Assembly (NCBI GenBank): GCA_033763975.1
Contig: JANRJM010000017.1
Coordinates: 1 to 64,000 of the forward strand
Length of the DNA stretch: 64,000 nucleotides
Direction of reading: 5' to 3'
Source of the DNA: Planctomycetota bacterium
Lineage (GTDB): Bacteria; Planctomycetota; Phycisphaerae; Phycisphaerales; UBA1924
How positions within the stretch are numbered: position 1 is the stretch's first letter; every line of letters starts with the position of its first letter. The notes under the pieces were generated by a model. That model was not told the origin of the DNA. It saw only the letters and a program-made list of their open reading frames with translations, and ran no database searches. A program made the position numbers and the translations under genes. This document shows positions 32,512-40,694 of the stretch, piece after piece.

Positions 32512-32942
32512 GGGCGGGGGCCCTCCTCGGCGGAGGTGGCGAGGCGCCAGGTGCGGACGCCCGCACGGGAGAGCACGCCGGCGAGGGTGTTGAGGTGAGC
32601 CGCGGACGCGGCGCGGTCGGCGCGGACGATGACGTCGAGGTTCTGCCCGCCGCCGGCGGCGCGGACGTCGCGTGCGACGGACTGCACCAGCCATTCGGGG
32701 TCGGCCCGCTGCCCCATGACGAGGAACGAGCCGTCGCGGGTGATGTCGATGACGAGGGCCTTTGGCGCGGCGCCGGCGGCCTCGCGGGCGCCCTGCTCAC
32801 GCGGGAGGTCCACGGGCGTGGCGAGCGTGCGCGTGAACTGCGCCGTGAACGCGAAGAAGATGACGAGCAGCATCACGACGTCGACCATCGCGGTGAGGTC
32901 GAACTCGGCGGTGTCCTCGTGGATGGTGCGGCCGAACCTCAC
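32508..32942 (-). CDS. ExbD/TolR-family protein (first copy)
   Basis: A 144-residue protein: EFDLTAMVDVVMLLVIFFAFTAQF (about 13-36) is a textbook ExbD/TolR membrane helix with the key Asp in MVDVV, followed by TPVDLP and a periplasmic alpha/beta domain (VIVRADRAASAAHLNTL). It starts with GTG in a GTGA overlap with the ExbB gene. Together with ExbB it should form a proton-driven motor in the inner membrane. Confidence 0.9.
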   Translation of the reverse strand: MRFGRTIHEDTAEFDLTAMVDVVMLLVIFFAFTAQFTRTLATPVDLPREQGAREAAGAAPKALVIDITRDGSFLVMGQRADPEWLVQSVARDVRAAGGGQNLDVIVRADRAASAAHLNTLAGVLSRAGVRTWRLATSAEEGPRP

Positions 32943-33736
32943 GGGGCACCCACCCCGCGGGGGGCGTCGGGGCGCGGCGCGGGGCGCTGGACCGGCGCGG
33001 GCTGGGCCGCGCGGGGAGGCGCGGGCTTGTCGGGCGCGCCGCGCCCTTCAAGCGGCGTGACGATGCGTTCGACGACGGTACCGGCGTCGGTCGCGAGGCG
33101 GTCGATGCGGCGCTTGAAGTAGAAGTAGAACGCGGTGCAGGGGATGGCGACAGCCAGGCCCTGCGCGGTGTTCACAAGGGCGAGGGACATGAACCTGGCC
33201 AGCTCGCGCGAGCGGGTGGCGCCCTCGAGGTCGGCGAGGCTGCCGAAGGCGCCGATGAGGCCGATGACGGTGCCCAGCAGGCCCAGCATCGGGCCCAGGG
33301 CCGCGAGGAGCTGGAGCCCGTCGTTCGTGCGGTAGCGCCGGTCGGCCTCGATCTGGCCGGCCTCTTCGATGGCGCTGCGCAGTTCGAGGAAGCCGAAGGC
33401 GCTGCGTCCGCAGCGGGCGAGGGCGCGGCCGATGACGGCGGTGAGGAAACTCGCGTTGGCGGGGTCGTCGCAGTAGCGGCGCACGCCGTCGAGGTCCTGC
33501 TCGCGGACGAGGCGGGTGAGGGCGTCCTGCACGTCGCGCGGCATCCAGGCGTCGGCGCGCAGGCGGATGAACTGGAGGATCACCAGCGCGAGCGACGAGA
33601 TGGAGAGCCCGATGAGGATGTACCCCAGCAGCCCGCCCGCGCGGATGTAGTCGAGCAGCGAGCGGGTGGTCTCGGGCTCGGGGGCGGGGGCCTGCGCGAG
33701 CAGCGCGAAGGAGGCCTGGGCGGTCACGTCGATCAC
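32939..33736 (-). CDS. MotA/TolQ/ExbB-family proton channel protein
   Basis: A 265-residue protein with three membrane helices (about 36-58, 145-168 and 185-208). The family core is clear: LAALGPMLGLLGTVIGLIGAF and ALVNTAQGLAVAIPCTAFYFYF. The C-terminus is Pro-rich. GTG 33736 is preceded by a Shine-Dalgarno GGAGG (33743-33747, minus strand) at six bases and overlaps the previous stop. ExbB/TolQ pentamers use the proton gradient to drive ExbD/TolR rotation or movement. Confidence 0.92.
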   Translation of the reverse strand: MIDVTAQASFALLAQAPAPEPETTRSLLDYIRAGGLLGYILIGLSISSLALVILQFIRLRADAWMPRDVQDALTRLVREQDLDGVRRYCDDPANASFLTAVIGRALARCGRSAFGFLELRSAIEEAGQIEADRRYRTNDGLQLLAALGPMLGLLGTVIGLIGAFGSLADLEGATRSRELARFMSLALVNTAQGLAVAIPCTAFYFYFKRRIDRLATDAGTVVERIVTPLEGRGAPDKPAPPRAAQPAPVQRPAPRPDAPRGVGAP

Positions 33737-34962
33737 GGGGGACCTCCTGCGGTTGGTGCGTCGTCTGGCTCGGTTGGGGCGGGCGATGCGCGTCGGGCCT
33801 GGGCACGCAGCGGCGCCAGGGCGTCCCACGCGAGCACGGGGTGCCCGGCGAATCGTTCGGTCAGGTCTGCGTACAGCGAGTTCGCGGCGTCGGGCTCGCC
33901 CAACTGGTGCAGCGTGACGGCGGCCTCGGCGAGGCACAGCCCGGTGAGGTAGGGCACGTCGCGCTCGAACTGGGCGGGCACGCGCAGCAGTTCGGCGACG
34001 CCCAGCAGCTTCGTCTCGGTCTCGAGCTCGCGGATCATGGAGCGCCCGACCGCCGCGTGCAGCCAGGCGCGCGTCCACGCCGGGGTGTCGGGCGTGAGGC
34101 GGGCGCGCAGGGCGACGACGGCCGCGGCGCGGGCGGGCGGGTCGCCGGTGCGGGCGGCGACGACGTCGTGCGCGAGCAGCACGCCTTCGTCGGCGTCGGG
34201 CCGCGGGGCCAACCGGGTGGGGAGCCCGGCCTCGTGTCGGAGCGCGTGCAGGTAGATCTGGGCGAGGCGCGCGCCCCTCCCGTCGCCCAGGCCGCTCGCG
34301 AGCGCGTCGCCCCGCTGGGCCTGCGCCCGGACGCTGGGCAGCGGGGCCCACATGGGGGGCACGCCGGGGCTGAGGCGCAACTGCTCGTCCCACGCGAGGC
34401 CCGACGCGAGGCGGTCGCCCGGCGCGCTGATGGACGGGGGCTCGGCGGGCAGCCAGGACTGGTCGCCCTCGCTGCGGGATGCCGCCAGCGCGAGCATGGG
34501 CTCGACCGCCCCCACCACCGCGCCGCGCGCCAGGCGGCACTTGAGCAGGCCCGACGCGACCGCGGCGGGCGTGGGCCCCACCAAGCCCCGCATCGCGGGG
34601 AACAACTCTTCCAACAGCGGCTCGGCGGTGACGTAGTCGCCCCGGCCAACGCGCGACGCGGCCCGCCAGGCGTCATCGGCCAGCGTGCGCATCTCGGGCG
34701 GCAGGCTCGGGACATCGGCGACGCGTTCCCATCCGATGAGGGTGCGGCGGCCCTCGGCGATGACGACGAGCGCCTCGGGCGTCGACTCGACGACGCGGAC
34801 CCGCAGCGCCTGCCCGCCGCGCAGGCGCAGGACCTGGGCCGGCGGGTCGGGCGCGGATGCCCGGGCCGGGCCTTCGCTTGCCGGGGCCTGCGCACGCGTG
34901 GCGGGCGCGGTGCACAGGCACACGCCGGCGGCGAGCAAGATCGCGCGCGGGCGGGGGGTCAT
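33733..34962 (-). CDS. 409-residue exported protein of VWA/ExbBD operon
   Basis: A signal peptide (MTPRPRAILLAAGVCLCTAPATRA) precedes a small beta domain (about 42-85: VLRLRGGQALRVRVVEST... LIGWERV), similar in style to the N-terminal domain of the DUF481 protein at 3765-4787. The rest is helical with solenoid-like repeats. No catalytic motif is seen. It is coupled to both neighbours: ATGA with the VWA gene and GTGA with exbB. A periplasmic adaptor role is inferred from position. Confidence 0.6.
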   Translation of the reverse strand: MTPRPRAILLAAGVCLCTAPATRAQAPASEGPARASAPDPPAQVLRLRGGQALRVRVVESTPEALVVIAEGRRTLIGWERVADVPSLPPEMRTLADDAWRAASRVGRGDYVTAEPLLEELFPAMRGLVGPTPAAVASGLLKCRLARGAVVGAVEPMLALAASRSEGDQSWLPAEPPSISAPGDRLASGLAWDEQLRLSPGVPPMWAPLPSVRAQAQRGDALASGLGDGRGARLAQIYLHALRHEAGLPTRLAPRPDADEGVLLAHDVVAARTGDPPARAAAVVALRARLTPDTPAWTRAWLHAAVGRSMIRELETETKLLGVAELLRVPAQFERDVPYLTGLCLAEAAVTLHQLGEPDAANSLYADLTERFAGHPVLAWDALAPLRAQARRASPAPTEPDDAPTAGGPP

Positions 34963-35942
34963 CGGTCCAGCCTCACGAAGGTGAAGGTGCCCTTGGTGGC
35001 GCGGGCGATTGCGCGCATGCGGGTCTCGCCTTCCTGAGAACCCAGGCAGATACCGTGCACGGGCACTTTCATCTGCTTGGCCATGGCGATGATTCGGGTG
35101 GTGTCGTCGTCGCTGAACTCGCCGTCGGTCATGAAGTAGATCGCGTCGGGGCGTGGGCGGCGGGCGGCGACGATCTCGAAGCCGGGGACCGGGAAGGTGT
35201 TGGCCTCGGCCAGGAGCCCGTCGATGTGGGCGCGCATCGCGCGGCGCACGGCGGGTGACGCCTCCTGCCAGCCCTCGACGTCGCCGATCTGCTTGGCGTC
35301 GGACGAGTACTTGATGATCATGAACTGGGCGGTCTCGAGGAGCGCCTCGACCGAGCGGATGAGTTCGCGCCGCAGGGCGTTCATGCGGACGTCGTCCATG
35401 GAGGCGGAGACATCGACGATGTACGCGAAGCGGTGACCGGTGGCCTCGACGCCGAAGAACGACGCGCCACCCCCGCCGCCCCCCAGGCCGGACCCTTCGC
35501 CCCCGCCGCCGATGTCGCCCCCGCCGCCGACGTCGCCGACTTCGCCGATCTGCCCGGGCTCGCCGCCGAGTTCTCCCTCGCCCCCGATGGCCTCGGGGAT
35601 GTCGGCGGTCATGCCGACGTCTTCGGGAAGGGCGTCGGGCACGCTGGGCGTTCCGGCGTCGATGGCGCTGCCGATGATGGCGTCGAGTTCGCCCTGGGAG
35701 AGAATGGCCATCTCGACGGAGCCGTCGTCCTCGCCGCCCTGCTGGGCGCGGGTCGAGGGGCCGATCTGGATGAAGCGGGAAATCTGCCAGCCGGCCAGGT
35801 GAAGCCCGAGGGAGGCGAGAAGCGCGAGCACGGCGGCGCTGCCGATCCAGCGGAGGAGGAGCTCGCCGAGAGTCGGCGGGATCACCGCGTCACGGTCGTT
35901 GCCGATCTGCGGCGGGGCGTGCTGGGTCGGCGTGGTGTTCAT
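34959..35942 (-). CDS. Membrane-anchored von Willebrand factor A (VWA) protein
   Basis: A 327-residue protein. One membrane helix lies at about 33-52. A Gly-rich, acidic linker (118-160) leads to a VWA domain beginning FAYIVDVSASMDD (173-184) with the metal-binding DxSxS at Asp177, Ser179 and Ser181. A later FMTDGEFSDDD segment adds the remaining metal-site acidic residue. VWA domains bind protein partners in a metal-dependent way. It is the first gene of the eight-gene operon and probably faces the periplasm, recruiting substrates or anchoring the motor. The start MNTTPTQ is chosen over an ATG 15 codons upstream. Confidence 0.85.
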   Translation of the reverse strand: MNTTPTQHAPPQIGNDRDAVIPPTLGELLLRWIGSAAVLALLASLGLHLAGWQISRFIQIGPSTRAQQGGEDDGSVEMAILSQGELDAIIGSAIDAGTPSVPDALPEDVGMTADIPEAIGGEGELGGEPGQIGEVGDVGGGGDIGGGGEGSGLGGGGGGASFFGVEATGHRFAYIVDVSASMDDVRMNALRRELIRSVEALLETAQFMIIKYSSDAKQIGDVEGWQEASPAVRRAMRAHIDGLLAEANTFPVPGFEIVAARRPRPDAIYFMTDGEFSDDDTTRIIAMAKQMKVPVHGICLGSQEGETRMRAIARATKGTFTFVRLDR

Positions 35943-35995
35943 CCGTGAACGCGCCCTGTGGGCGGCCCGGGGAGTGTATCGGACCACCGCGTGCG

Positions 35996-36001
35996 TACGC
36001 T
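35996..36001 (+). promoter_or_regulatory. Putative -10 box of pyrH
   Basis: TACGCT lies 33 bases before the ATG at 36035, in the divergent gap between the VWA operon and pyrH. No clear -35 box is seen. Confidence 0.3.
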
Positions 36002-36034
36002 TGGCAGACCGCTCGGGTCGATGGAGTGACTCGC

Positions 36035-36793
36035 ATGGGCACGGCGACGAGGACGCGCGGGGGGGGCGATTCTGCCCGCCGCGCCTACCGGAGGATTCTT
36101 CTCAAAATCAGCGGCGAGTCGTTCTGCAAGCCCGGGGGCTTCGGGATCGATTCCTCGGAGTTGGACGCGATCGCGGGGGAGATCCGCGAGGCGCGCACCG
36201 ACGGGGTGCAGTTGGCGGTGGTCGTGGGCGGGGGGAACATCATCCGCGGGGCCGAACTGGCGGCCCAGGGGCACATCGCCCAGGCGACGGCGGACCAGAT
36301 GGGCATGCTGGGCACGGTGATCAACGCCCTGGCGCTGAAGGAAAAACTGGTGTCGCTGGGGGTTGATTGCCGGGCGATGAGCGCGATCGAGATCCGCGCG
36401 GTGGCGGAGCCCTTCATCCGCAGCCGCGCGCTGCGGCACATGGAAAAGGGGCGGGTCGTGATCCTCGCGGCGGGGACGGGCAACCCGTTCTTCACCACGG
36501 ACACGTGCGCGGCCCTGCGGGCGACGGAGCTCGAGTGCGAGATCCTGCTGAAGGCGACGAAGGTGGACGGGGTCTACAGCGCGGACCCCAAGAAGGACCC
36601 GACGGCGGTGAAGTTCGAGTCGCTGAGCTTCTCGGAGGCGATGGCCAAGAACCTGCGCGTGATGGACATGACCGCCTTGGCGATGTGCAGCGAGCAGCGG
36701 ATTCCGGTGATCGTGTTTGATTTCAAGCGTCCCGGGAACATCGCGCGGGTGGCGCGGGGTGAGCCGATCGGCACGCTGCTGCACTCGGCGTAG
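36035..36793 (+). CDS. pyrH: UMP kinase
   Basis: A 252-residue amino-acid-kinase-fold protein. Conserved segments are ILLKISGESF (about 22-31), VVVGGGNIIRG (about 65), TADQMGMLGTVINALAL, GTGNPFFTTDTCAALRA and KVDGVYSADPKKDP. It phosphorylates UMP to UDP and is regulated by GTP and UTP in other bacteria. It precedes frr by 185 bases, the common pyrH-frr order. The N-terminus has an extra ~18 basic residues (TRTRGGGDSARRAYR). Confidence 0.97.
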   Translation: MGTATRTRGGGDSARRAYRRILLKISGESFCKPGGFGIDSSELDAIAGEIREARTDGVQLAVVVGGGNIIRGAELAAQGHIAQATADQMGMLGTVINALALKEKLVSLGVDCRAMSAIEIRAVAEPFIRSRALRHMEKGRVVILAAGTGNPFFTTDTCAALRATELECEILLKATKVDGVYSADPKKDPTAVKFESLSFSEAMAKNLRVMDMTALAMCSEQRIPVIVFDFKRPGNIARVARGEPIGTLLHSA

Positions 36794-36916
36794 CGGCGGG
36801 CACCCCCGGCACGGGCGGGCGCGGGCGGGCCGACGCCCCACGGACCAGCCATGGCCCCGTATCGCTGTACCGCTCGCGGGCCCCGAAGGTTGCGTGAGAA
36901 CCCGCGGGGAGTGACG

Positions 36917-36922
36917 TAGACT
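36917..36922 (+). promoter_or_regulatory. Putative -10 box of frr
   Basis: TAGACT, the same hexamer as before psuG, sits 56 bases before the frr start. TTGCGT lies 21 bases upstream. It suggests frr can be transcribed independently of pyrH. Confidence 0.35.
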
Positions 36923-36978
36923 GACGCACGGCGCGGGATCGGGTTTCGTGGGAACTCGGCCCGCCGGTTCGGAGATGC

Positions 36979-37551
36979 ATGATGTCGGACCCTGACACGA
37001 TCCTGCTCGAGGCCGAGGAGCACATGGAGAAGGCCCTGGACTACCTGAAGGCCGAACTCCGAGGGGTACGCACGGGGCGGGCGTCGCCGGCGCTGGTGGA
37101 GTTCGTGAAGGTCGAGTACTACGGGTCGCAGTCGGACCTCAAGAGCATCGCGTCGGTGTCGGTGCCCGAGCCCACGCAACTGCTCATCAAGCCGTTCGAC
37201 CAGGCGTCGATCGCGGCGATCAAGCAGGCGATCGAGAAGTCGGGGCTGGGGCTCAACCCCATCAGCGAGGGCAAGCAGATCCGGCTGATGGTGCCCCCGA
37301 TGTCGGCCGAGCGCCGCGCGAAAGACGCGGCCCGCATCAAGAAAATGGGCGAAGAGGCCAAGGTCGTCATCCGCAACGCGCGGCGCGACGCGAACAAGCA
37401 CGCCGACGCCCTGAAGAACCAGCCCGGGCACAACATTCCCGAGGACGAGATCGAGACCCTCAAGGAAGAGATCCAGACGCTGCTCAAGAAGTACGAGGAC
37501 GCGGTGGATCAGCGCATCGACGAGAAGACAAAGGAAGTCATGACGCTGTGA
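36979..37551 (+). CDS. frr: Ribosome recycling factor
   Basis: A 190-residue protein of standard RRF length. Key segments are HMEKALDYLKAELRGVRTGRASPALVE, YYGSQSDLKSIASVSVPEPTQL and the C-terminal EDEIETLKEEIQTLLKKYEDAVDQ. It splits post-termination ribosomes with EF-G. Two consecutive ATG codons (36979 and 36982) are possible starts. It converges on the small zincin gene. Confidence 0.97.
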   Translation: MMSDPDTILLEAEEHMEKALDYLKAELRGVRTGRASPALVEFVKVEYYGSQSDLKSIASVSVPEPTQLLIKPFDQASIAAIKQAIEKSGLGLNPISEGKQIRLMVPPMSAERRAKDAARIKKMGEEAKVVIRNARRDANKHADALKNQPGHNIPEDEIETLKEEIQTLLKKYEDAVDQRIDEKTKEVMTL

Positions 37552-37562
37552 GCGCCGATTCA

Positions 37563-37578
37563 CCGGCGGAGCCGCCGG
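37563..37578. terminator. Hairpin between convergent frr and zincin genes
   Basis: CCGGCG pairs with CGCCGG around GAGC in the 37-bp gap between converging stops. It lacks a T-tract, so bidirectional termination is only suggested. Confidence 0.3.
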
Positions 37579-37588
37579 CCCCGGGAGG

Positions 37589-37984
37589 CTACTGGTACCC
37601 CAGGCGGTCGAGGTCGTCCTCGTCGAGCCCGAACTGGTGTCCGATCTCGTGCAGCAGCGTGACGCGGATCTGCTCGCGGACGGCGTCGTCGGCGTCGGGC
37701 CCGTCCCAGCCCCCCGCGTGATCGACGATGCCCTCGCGGAAGAGCCGGATGTCGGCCGGTAGTTCGGCGTGGTGCTCGACGCTCTGCTCGGTGAAAGCGA
37801 CGCCGGTGTGCAGCCCGAGCAGGGCGAGGGGATCGTCCTCGCCCATCTCGCGGAGCAGGGCGGCGTCGGGCACGTCATCAACGACAACGGGAATCTCGTC
37901 GAGCAGGGCGCGAACGCCGCGGGGCAGGGCGTCGATAACCTCTTCGAGGAGAGCGTCGAACCGGTCTCGCTGCGCCTGCTTCAT
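37589..37984 (-). CDS. Minimal zincin metallopeptidase (MMP-like, DUF1025 type)
   Basis: A 131-residue protein. The C-terminal zinc site HEIGHQFGLDEDDL (about residues 112-125) contains HExxH plus a downstream acidic residue, as in the small cytoplasmic zincin family formerly DUF1025. The N-terminal half (FDALLEEVIDALPRGVRALLDEIPVVVDDVP) matches the family. Substrates are unknown. Its start overlaps the stop of the zinc-ribbon membrane protein (ATGA), so both form one transcript. Confidence 0.85.
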   Translation of the reverse strand: MKQAQRDRFDALLEEVIDALPRGVRALLDEIPVVVDDVPDAALLREMGEDDPLALLGLHTGVAFTEQSVEHHAELPADIRLFREGIVDHAGGWDGPDADDAVREQIRVTLLHEIGHQFGLDEDDLDRLGYQ

Positions 37985-38931
37985 CGGGGCGGGTCTTTCT
38001 GGGCGCCCCGGGGTGCGGCCGGGCGGGCCGCGATGATCTGCCCGAACGACAGCGGGGCCTCGGTAAGCACAGGGTAGAGACGGACGCAGTCGTAGGCGAC
38101 GCCGACGAGGCCGATGGTGAGCAGCAGCGAGCCGATGAGCGTGAGGACCTGCCCGGCCTGATCGAGCATCTCGCGGGGGCCCAGGCTACTGCCAATTCCG
38201 GCGAGGCGGAGCAGGTCGCCCAGCAGGAGCACCCCCGCGACGGCGGCGAGCGCGAGCATGGTCTGGCGGTCGACGCGTCCGGCGCGCATGAGCATGCTGC
38301 GGGCGGCGAGCGTGCGGGCGTTGGGGCGGAGCAGCAGCAGGATGGCGCCGATGCAGACGTTCGCGACGACCCGCGTCCAGAGGCGGGCGGGGAGAGGCGT
38401 CGCGTCGCTCCCGTAGACGCCGAGGTGGCCGGCGAACGGGCCGGCGTGGAGCCGCCACAGGGCCCAGACGAGGGGGATGTAGAGCGCCACGCCGCAGAGC
38501 GTGACGACGACGTCGCGCGGGCGGATGCCGGCGTGCGGGCGGACGAGCGCGAGCGCCGCCAGACCTGAGAGGGCGATGAAGACGACGCCAAGGACCGGTG
38601 GCGAGAGCCAACCGTCCGGCCCCCACGTGGGGCCCGCCACGCGGAGCGACCAGAAGAGCGCGGCGGCGAGACCCGGCGCGATTCCCCACACGAGCAGGGC
38701 GAGGGCGGTGAGTCGGGGCGTGCGGAGCGGGCGGAGTTCGTCGGCGTAGGGGTCGACCTTGGTGAGGATGGTGGCGCGGACAGGGGTGGCGCACTCGGGG
38801 CAAGTGCCGCGGATGGAGAGGCCCCGGAGGTTGTACCCGCAGCGGGCACAGCGCAGGTCGCCGCCCAGTTCGACGTCGAGCGGGCGGGTCGGGGGCGGCG
38901 GGGGTTCGGCTGGCGCCGAATCGGGCTGCAT
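37981..38931 (-). CDS. Zinc-ribbon multi-pass membrane protein
   Basis: A 316-residue protein. Residues 28-50 hold a zinc ribbon (CARCGYNLRG, then CPECATPV), a pattern common in planctomycete membrane proteins. About six or seven membrane helices follow from residue 75 to 290. No transport or enzyme motif is evident. It is divergent from moxR and upstream-coupled to the zincin gene. Confidence 0.7.
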   Translation of the reverse strand: MQPDSAPAEPPPPPTRPLDVELGGDLRCARCGYNLRGLSIRGTCPECATPVRATILTKVDPYADELRPLRTPRLTALALLVWGIAPGLAAALFWSLRVAGPTWGPDGWLSPPVLGVVFIALSGLAALALVRPHAGIRPRDVVVTLCGVALYIPLVWALWRLHAGPFAGHLGVYGSDATPLPARLWTRVVANVCIGAILLLLRPNARTLAARSMLMRAGRVDRQTMLALAAVAGVLLLGDLLRLAGIGSSLGPREMLDQAGQVLTLIGSLLLTIGLVGVAYDCVRLYPVLTEAPLSFGQIIAARPAAPRGAQKDPPR

Positions 38932-38956
38932 TGCGCGCAGCGTATCCGGCGGCGGC

Positions 38957-38962
38957 TATCAT
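38957..38962 (+). promoter_or_regulatory. Putative -10 box before moxR
   Basis: TATCAT lies 14 bases before the ATG at 38976. It would give a leader of only about seven bases. Confidence 0.35.
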
Positions 38963-38975
38963 CGCAGCCGCCCGC

Positions 38976-39902
38976 ATGCACGACGCCATATCCCGACTGC
39001 GTGACAACGTCGCCTCGGTCCTGTTCGGGAAGCAGGACGTCGTGGACCGCGTGATCGTGTGCCTGCTGGCGCGCGGGCACCTGCTGATCGAGGACGTGCC
39101 GGGCGTGGGCAAGACGGTGCTGGCGACGGCGCTGGCCCGGAGCATCGACGCGACGTTCAGCCGCGTGCAACTGACGCCCGACCTGCTGCCGAGCGACATC
39201 CTGGGCGTGGAAGTGCTGGACGCCCGCACGGGGACGTTCACGTTCAAGAAGGGGCCGATCTTCGCGAACGTGGTGCTGGCGGACGAGGTGAACCGCACGC
39301 CCCCGCGGACGCAGGCGGCCCTGCTCGAGGCGATGGCCGAATCGACGGTGACGGTCGACGGGCGGGTGCTGGCGCTGGAGGCGCCGTTCATGGTGATCGC
39401 GACGCAGAACCCGTTCGACTTCGAGGGGACGTACGCCCTGCCCGAGAACCAGCTCGACCGGTTCCTGATGCGCGTGAGCATCGGCTACCCCAGCCCGGAC
39501 GAGGAATCGCGCGTGCTGCGCGATCGCCCGGCGAACTCGCCCCTGCACTCGCTCCGGCCGGCGATCTCGCGGGCCGACCTGCTGGCACTGCAGGAGGCGG
39601 TCGACCGCGTGACGATCGCGCGCCCGCTGCTGGAGTACATCGTCGCGTTCGCGAACGCGACCCGGCGTGACCCGCGCCTGCTGCACGGGCTCTCGCCCCG
39701 CGGGTCGCTCGCGCTCGCGCAGGCGGCCCGGGCGTCGGCGCTCTTCGCGGGGCGCGACCATGCGCTGCCCGAGGACGTCGTCGAGAACGTCGTCGCGGTG
39801 TGCGCGCACCGCGTGGTGCCCAAGGGCGGGACCATCGCCGACGCCGCGTCGAGCGAGCGCGTCGTCACGGATATCCTGCGATCGCTCCCGCCGATCGTGT
39901 AG
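38976..39902 (+). CDS. MoxR-family AAA+ ATPase
   Basis: A 308-residue AAA+ protein. Walker A is in EDVPGVGKTVLATALARS (about 37-54), Walker B in VVLADEVNRTPP (about 103), sensor regions in VIATQNPFDFEGTYALPENQLDRFLMR. MoxR ATPases act as chaperones for cofactor insertion or assembly of complexes, usually with a DUF58 protein and VWA proteins encoded next to them. Neither partner is adjacent here, although a VWA operon ends 3 kb away on the other strand. Confidence 0.92.
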   Translation: MHDAISRLRDNVASVLFGKQDVVDRVIVCLLARGHLLIEDVPGVGKTVLATALARSIDATFSRVQLTPDLLPSDILGVEVLDARTGTFTFKKGPIFANVVLADEVNRTPPRTQAALLEAMAESTVTVDGRVLALEAPFMVIATQNPFDFEGTYALPENQLDRFLMRVSIGYPSPDEESRVLRDRPANSPLHSLRPAISRADLLALQEAVDRVTIARPLLEYIVAFANATRRDPRLLHGLSPRGSLALAQAARASALFAGRDHALPEDVVENVVAVCAHRVVPKGGTIADAASSERVVTDILRSLPPIV

Positions 39903-39955
39903 GCCTCGTTCGGCGGGCCGTTCACGCCGCCCGTCACGCCACGAGGACGACACCC

Positions 39956-40189
39956 ATGCCGCGACTCATCCGACTCGACGCCACCGGCCCGGTCCGCATC
40001 GACCCGGCGGACTTTCCGCGCGACGAGCAGGGCAACCTCAAGCCGATCTTCGTGTGCGCGTGCGGGCTGTCGGGGCGGTTCCCGATGTGCGACGGGACGC
40101 ACAAGGCATGCCGCACGAGCGAGCAGGCCGACGTGCTGTACACCTACGACCACGTGACGAAGACGGTGATCGACCAGCGGCCGCTGTAG
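39956..40189 (+). CDS. CDGSH iron-sulfur domain protein
   Basis: A 77-residue protein with the CDGSH pattern CACGLSGRFPMCDGTHK (about residues 36-52): three Cys and one His that bind a [2Fe-2S] cluster. This small soluble form is common in bacteria and probably transfers electrons or clusters. It lies 53 bases after moxR in the same direction, so it may be co-transcribed. Confidence 0.9.
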   Translation: MPRLIRLDATGPVRIDPADFPRDEQGNLKPIFVCACGLSGRFPMCDGTHKACRTSEQADVLYTYDHVTKTVIDQRPL

Positions 40190-40208
40190 CGGGCGTCGGG
40201 CGGCGTGC

Positions 40209-40694
40209 TCAGCCGGGCTCGTGCGCGAGGTTGGCGAGCGCCTCGCCCTGCAGCCGGAAGATGGTCCAGTCGGAGAGGGGCGTGGCGCCCAGGGCCTTGT
40301 AGAAGCCGATGGCCGGCTCGTTCCAGTCGATGACGAGCCAGTCGACGCGCGGGCAGCCGCGCGCGAGGGCGACGCGGGCGACCTCGCGCAGCAGGGCGCG
40401 CCCAAGGCCGTGCCCGCGGGCGGCGGGGCGGACGAAGAGGTCTTCGAGGTACACGCCGCGGCGTCCCGTCCAGGTCGAGAAGTTGTGGAAGATGACGGCG
40501 ATGCCCTGCGCGACGCCGTCGACCTCGCCGATGAACGCCTCGCAGGCGGGGCGCTCGCCGAAGAGCGCGTCGCGCAGCATCACGGGCGTGGTCTCGACGG
40601 CGTTGGGCGCCCGCTCGTAGACGGCGAGATCGCGGACGAGTTCGAGGATGACGCCGACATCGTCGGGCGTCGCGGGGCGGACGCGGATGGTCAT
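40209..40694 (-). CDS. GNAT-family N-acetyltransferase (diamine acetyltransferase-like)
   Basis: A 161-residue GNAT protein. The acetyl-CoA site is VYLEDLFVRPAARGHGLGRALLREVA (about 85-110), followed by VDWLVIDWNEPAIGFYKALGA. The sequence resembles spermidine/spermine and related amine acetyltransferases (YLEDLFV). Its start overlaps the stop of the large GlcD-GlcF fusion (ATGA). The substrate cannot be read from sequence. Confidence 0.85.
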   Translation of the reverse strand: MTIRVRPATPDDVGVILELVRDLAVYERAPNAVETTPVMLRDALFGERPACEAFIGEVDGVAQGIAVIFHNFSTWTGRRGVYLEDLFVRPAARGHGLGRALLREVARVALARGCPRVDWLVIDWNEPAIGFYKALGATPLSDWTIFRLQGEALANLAHEPG

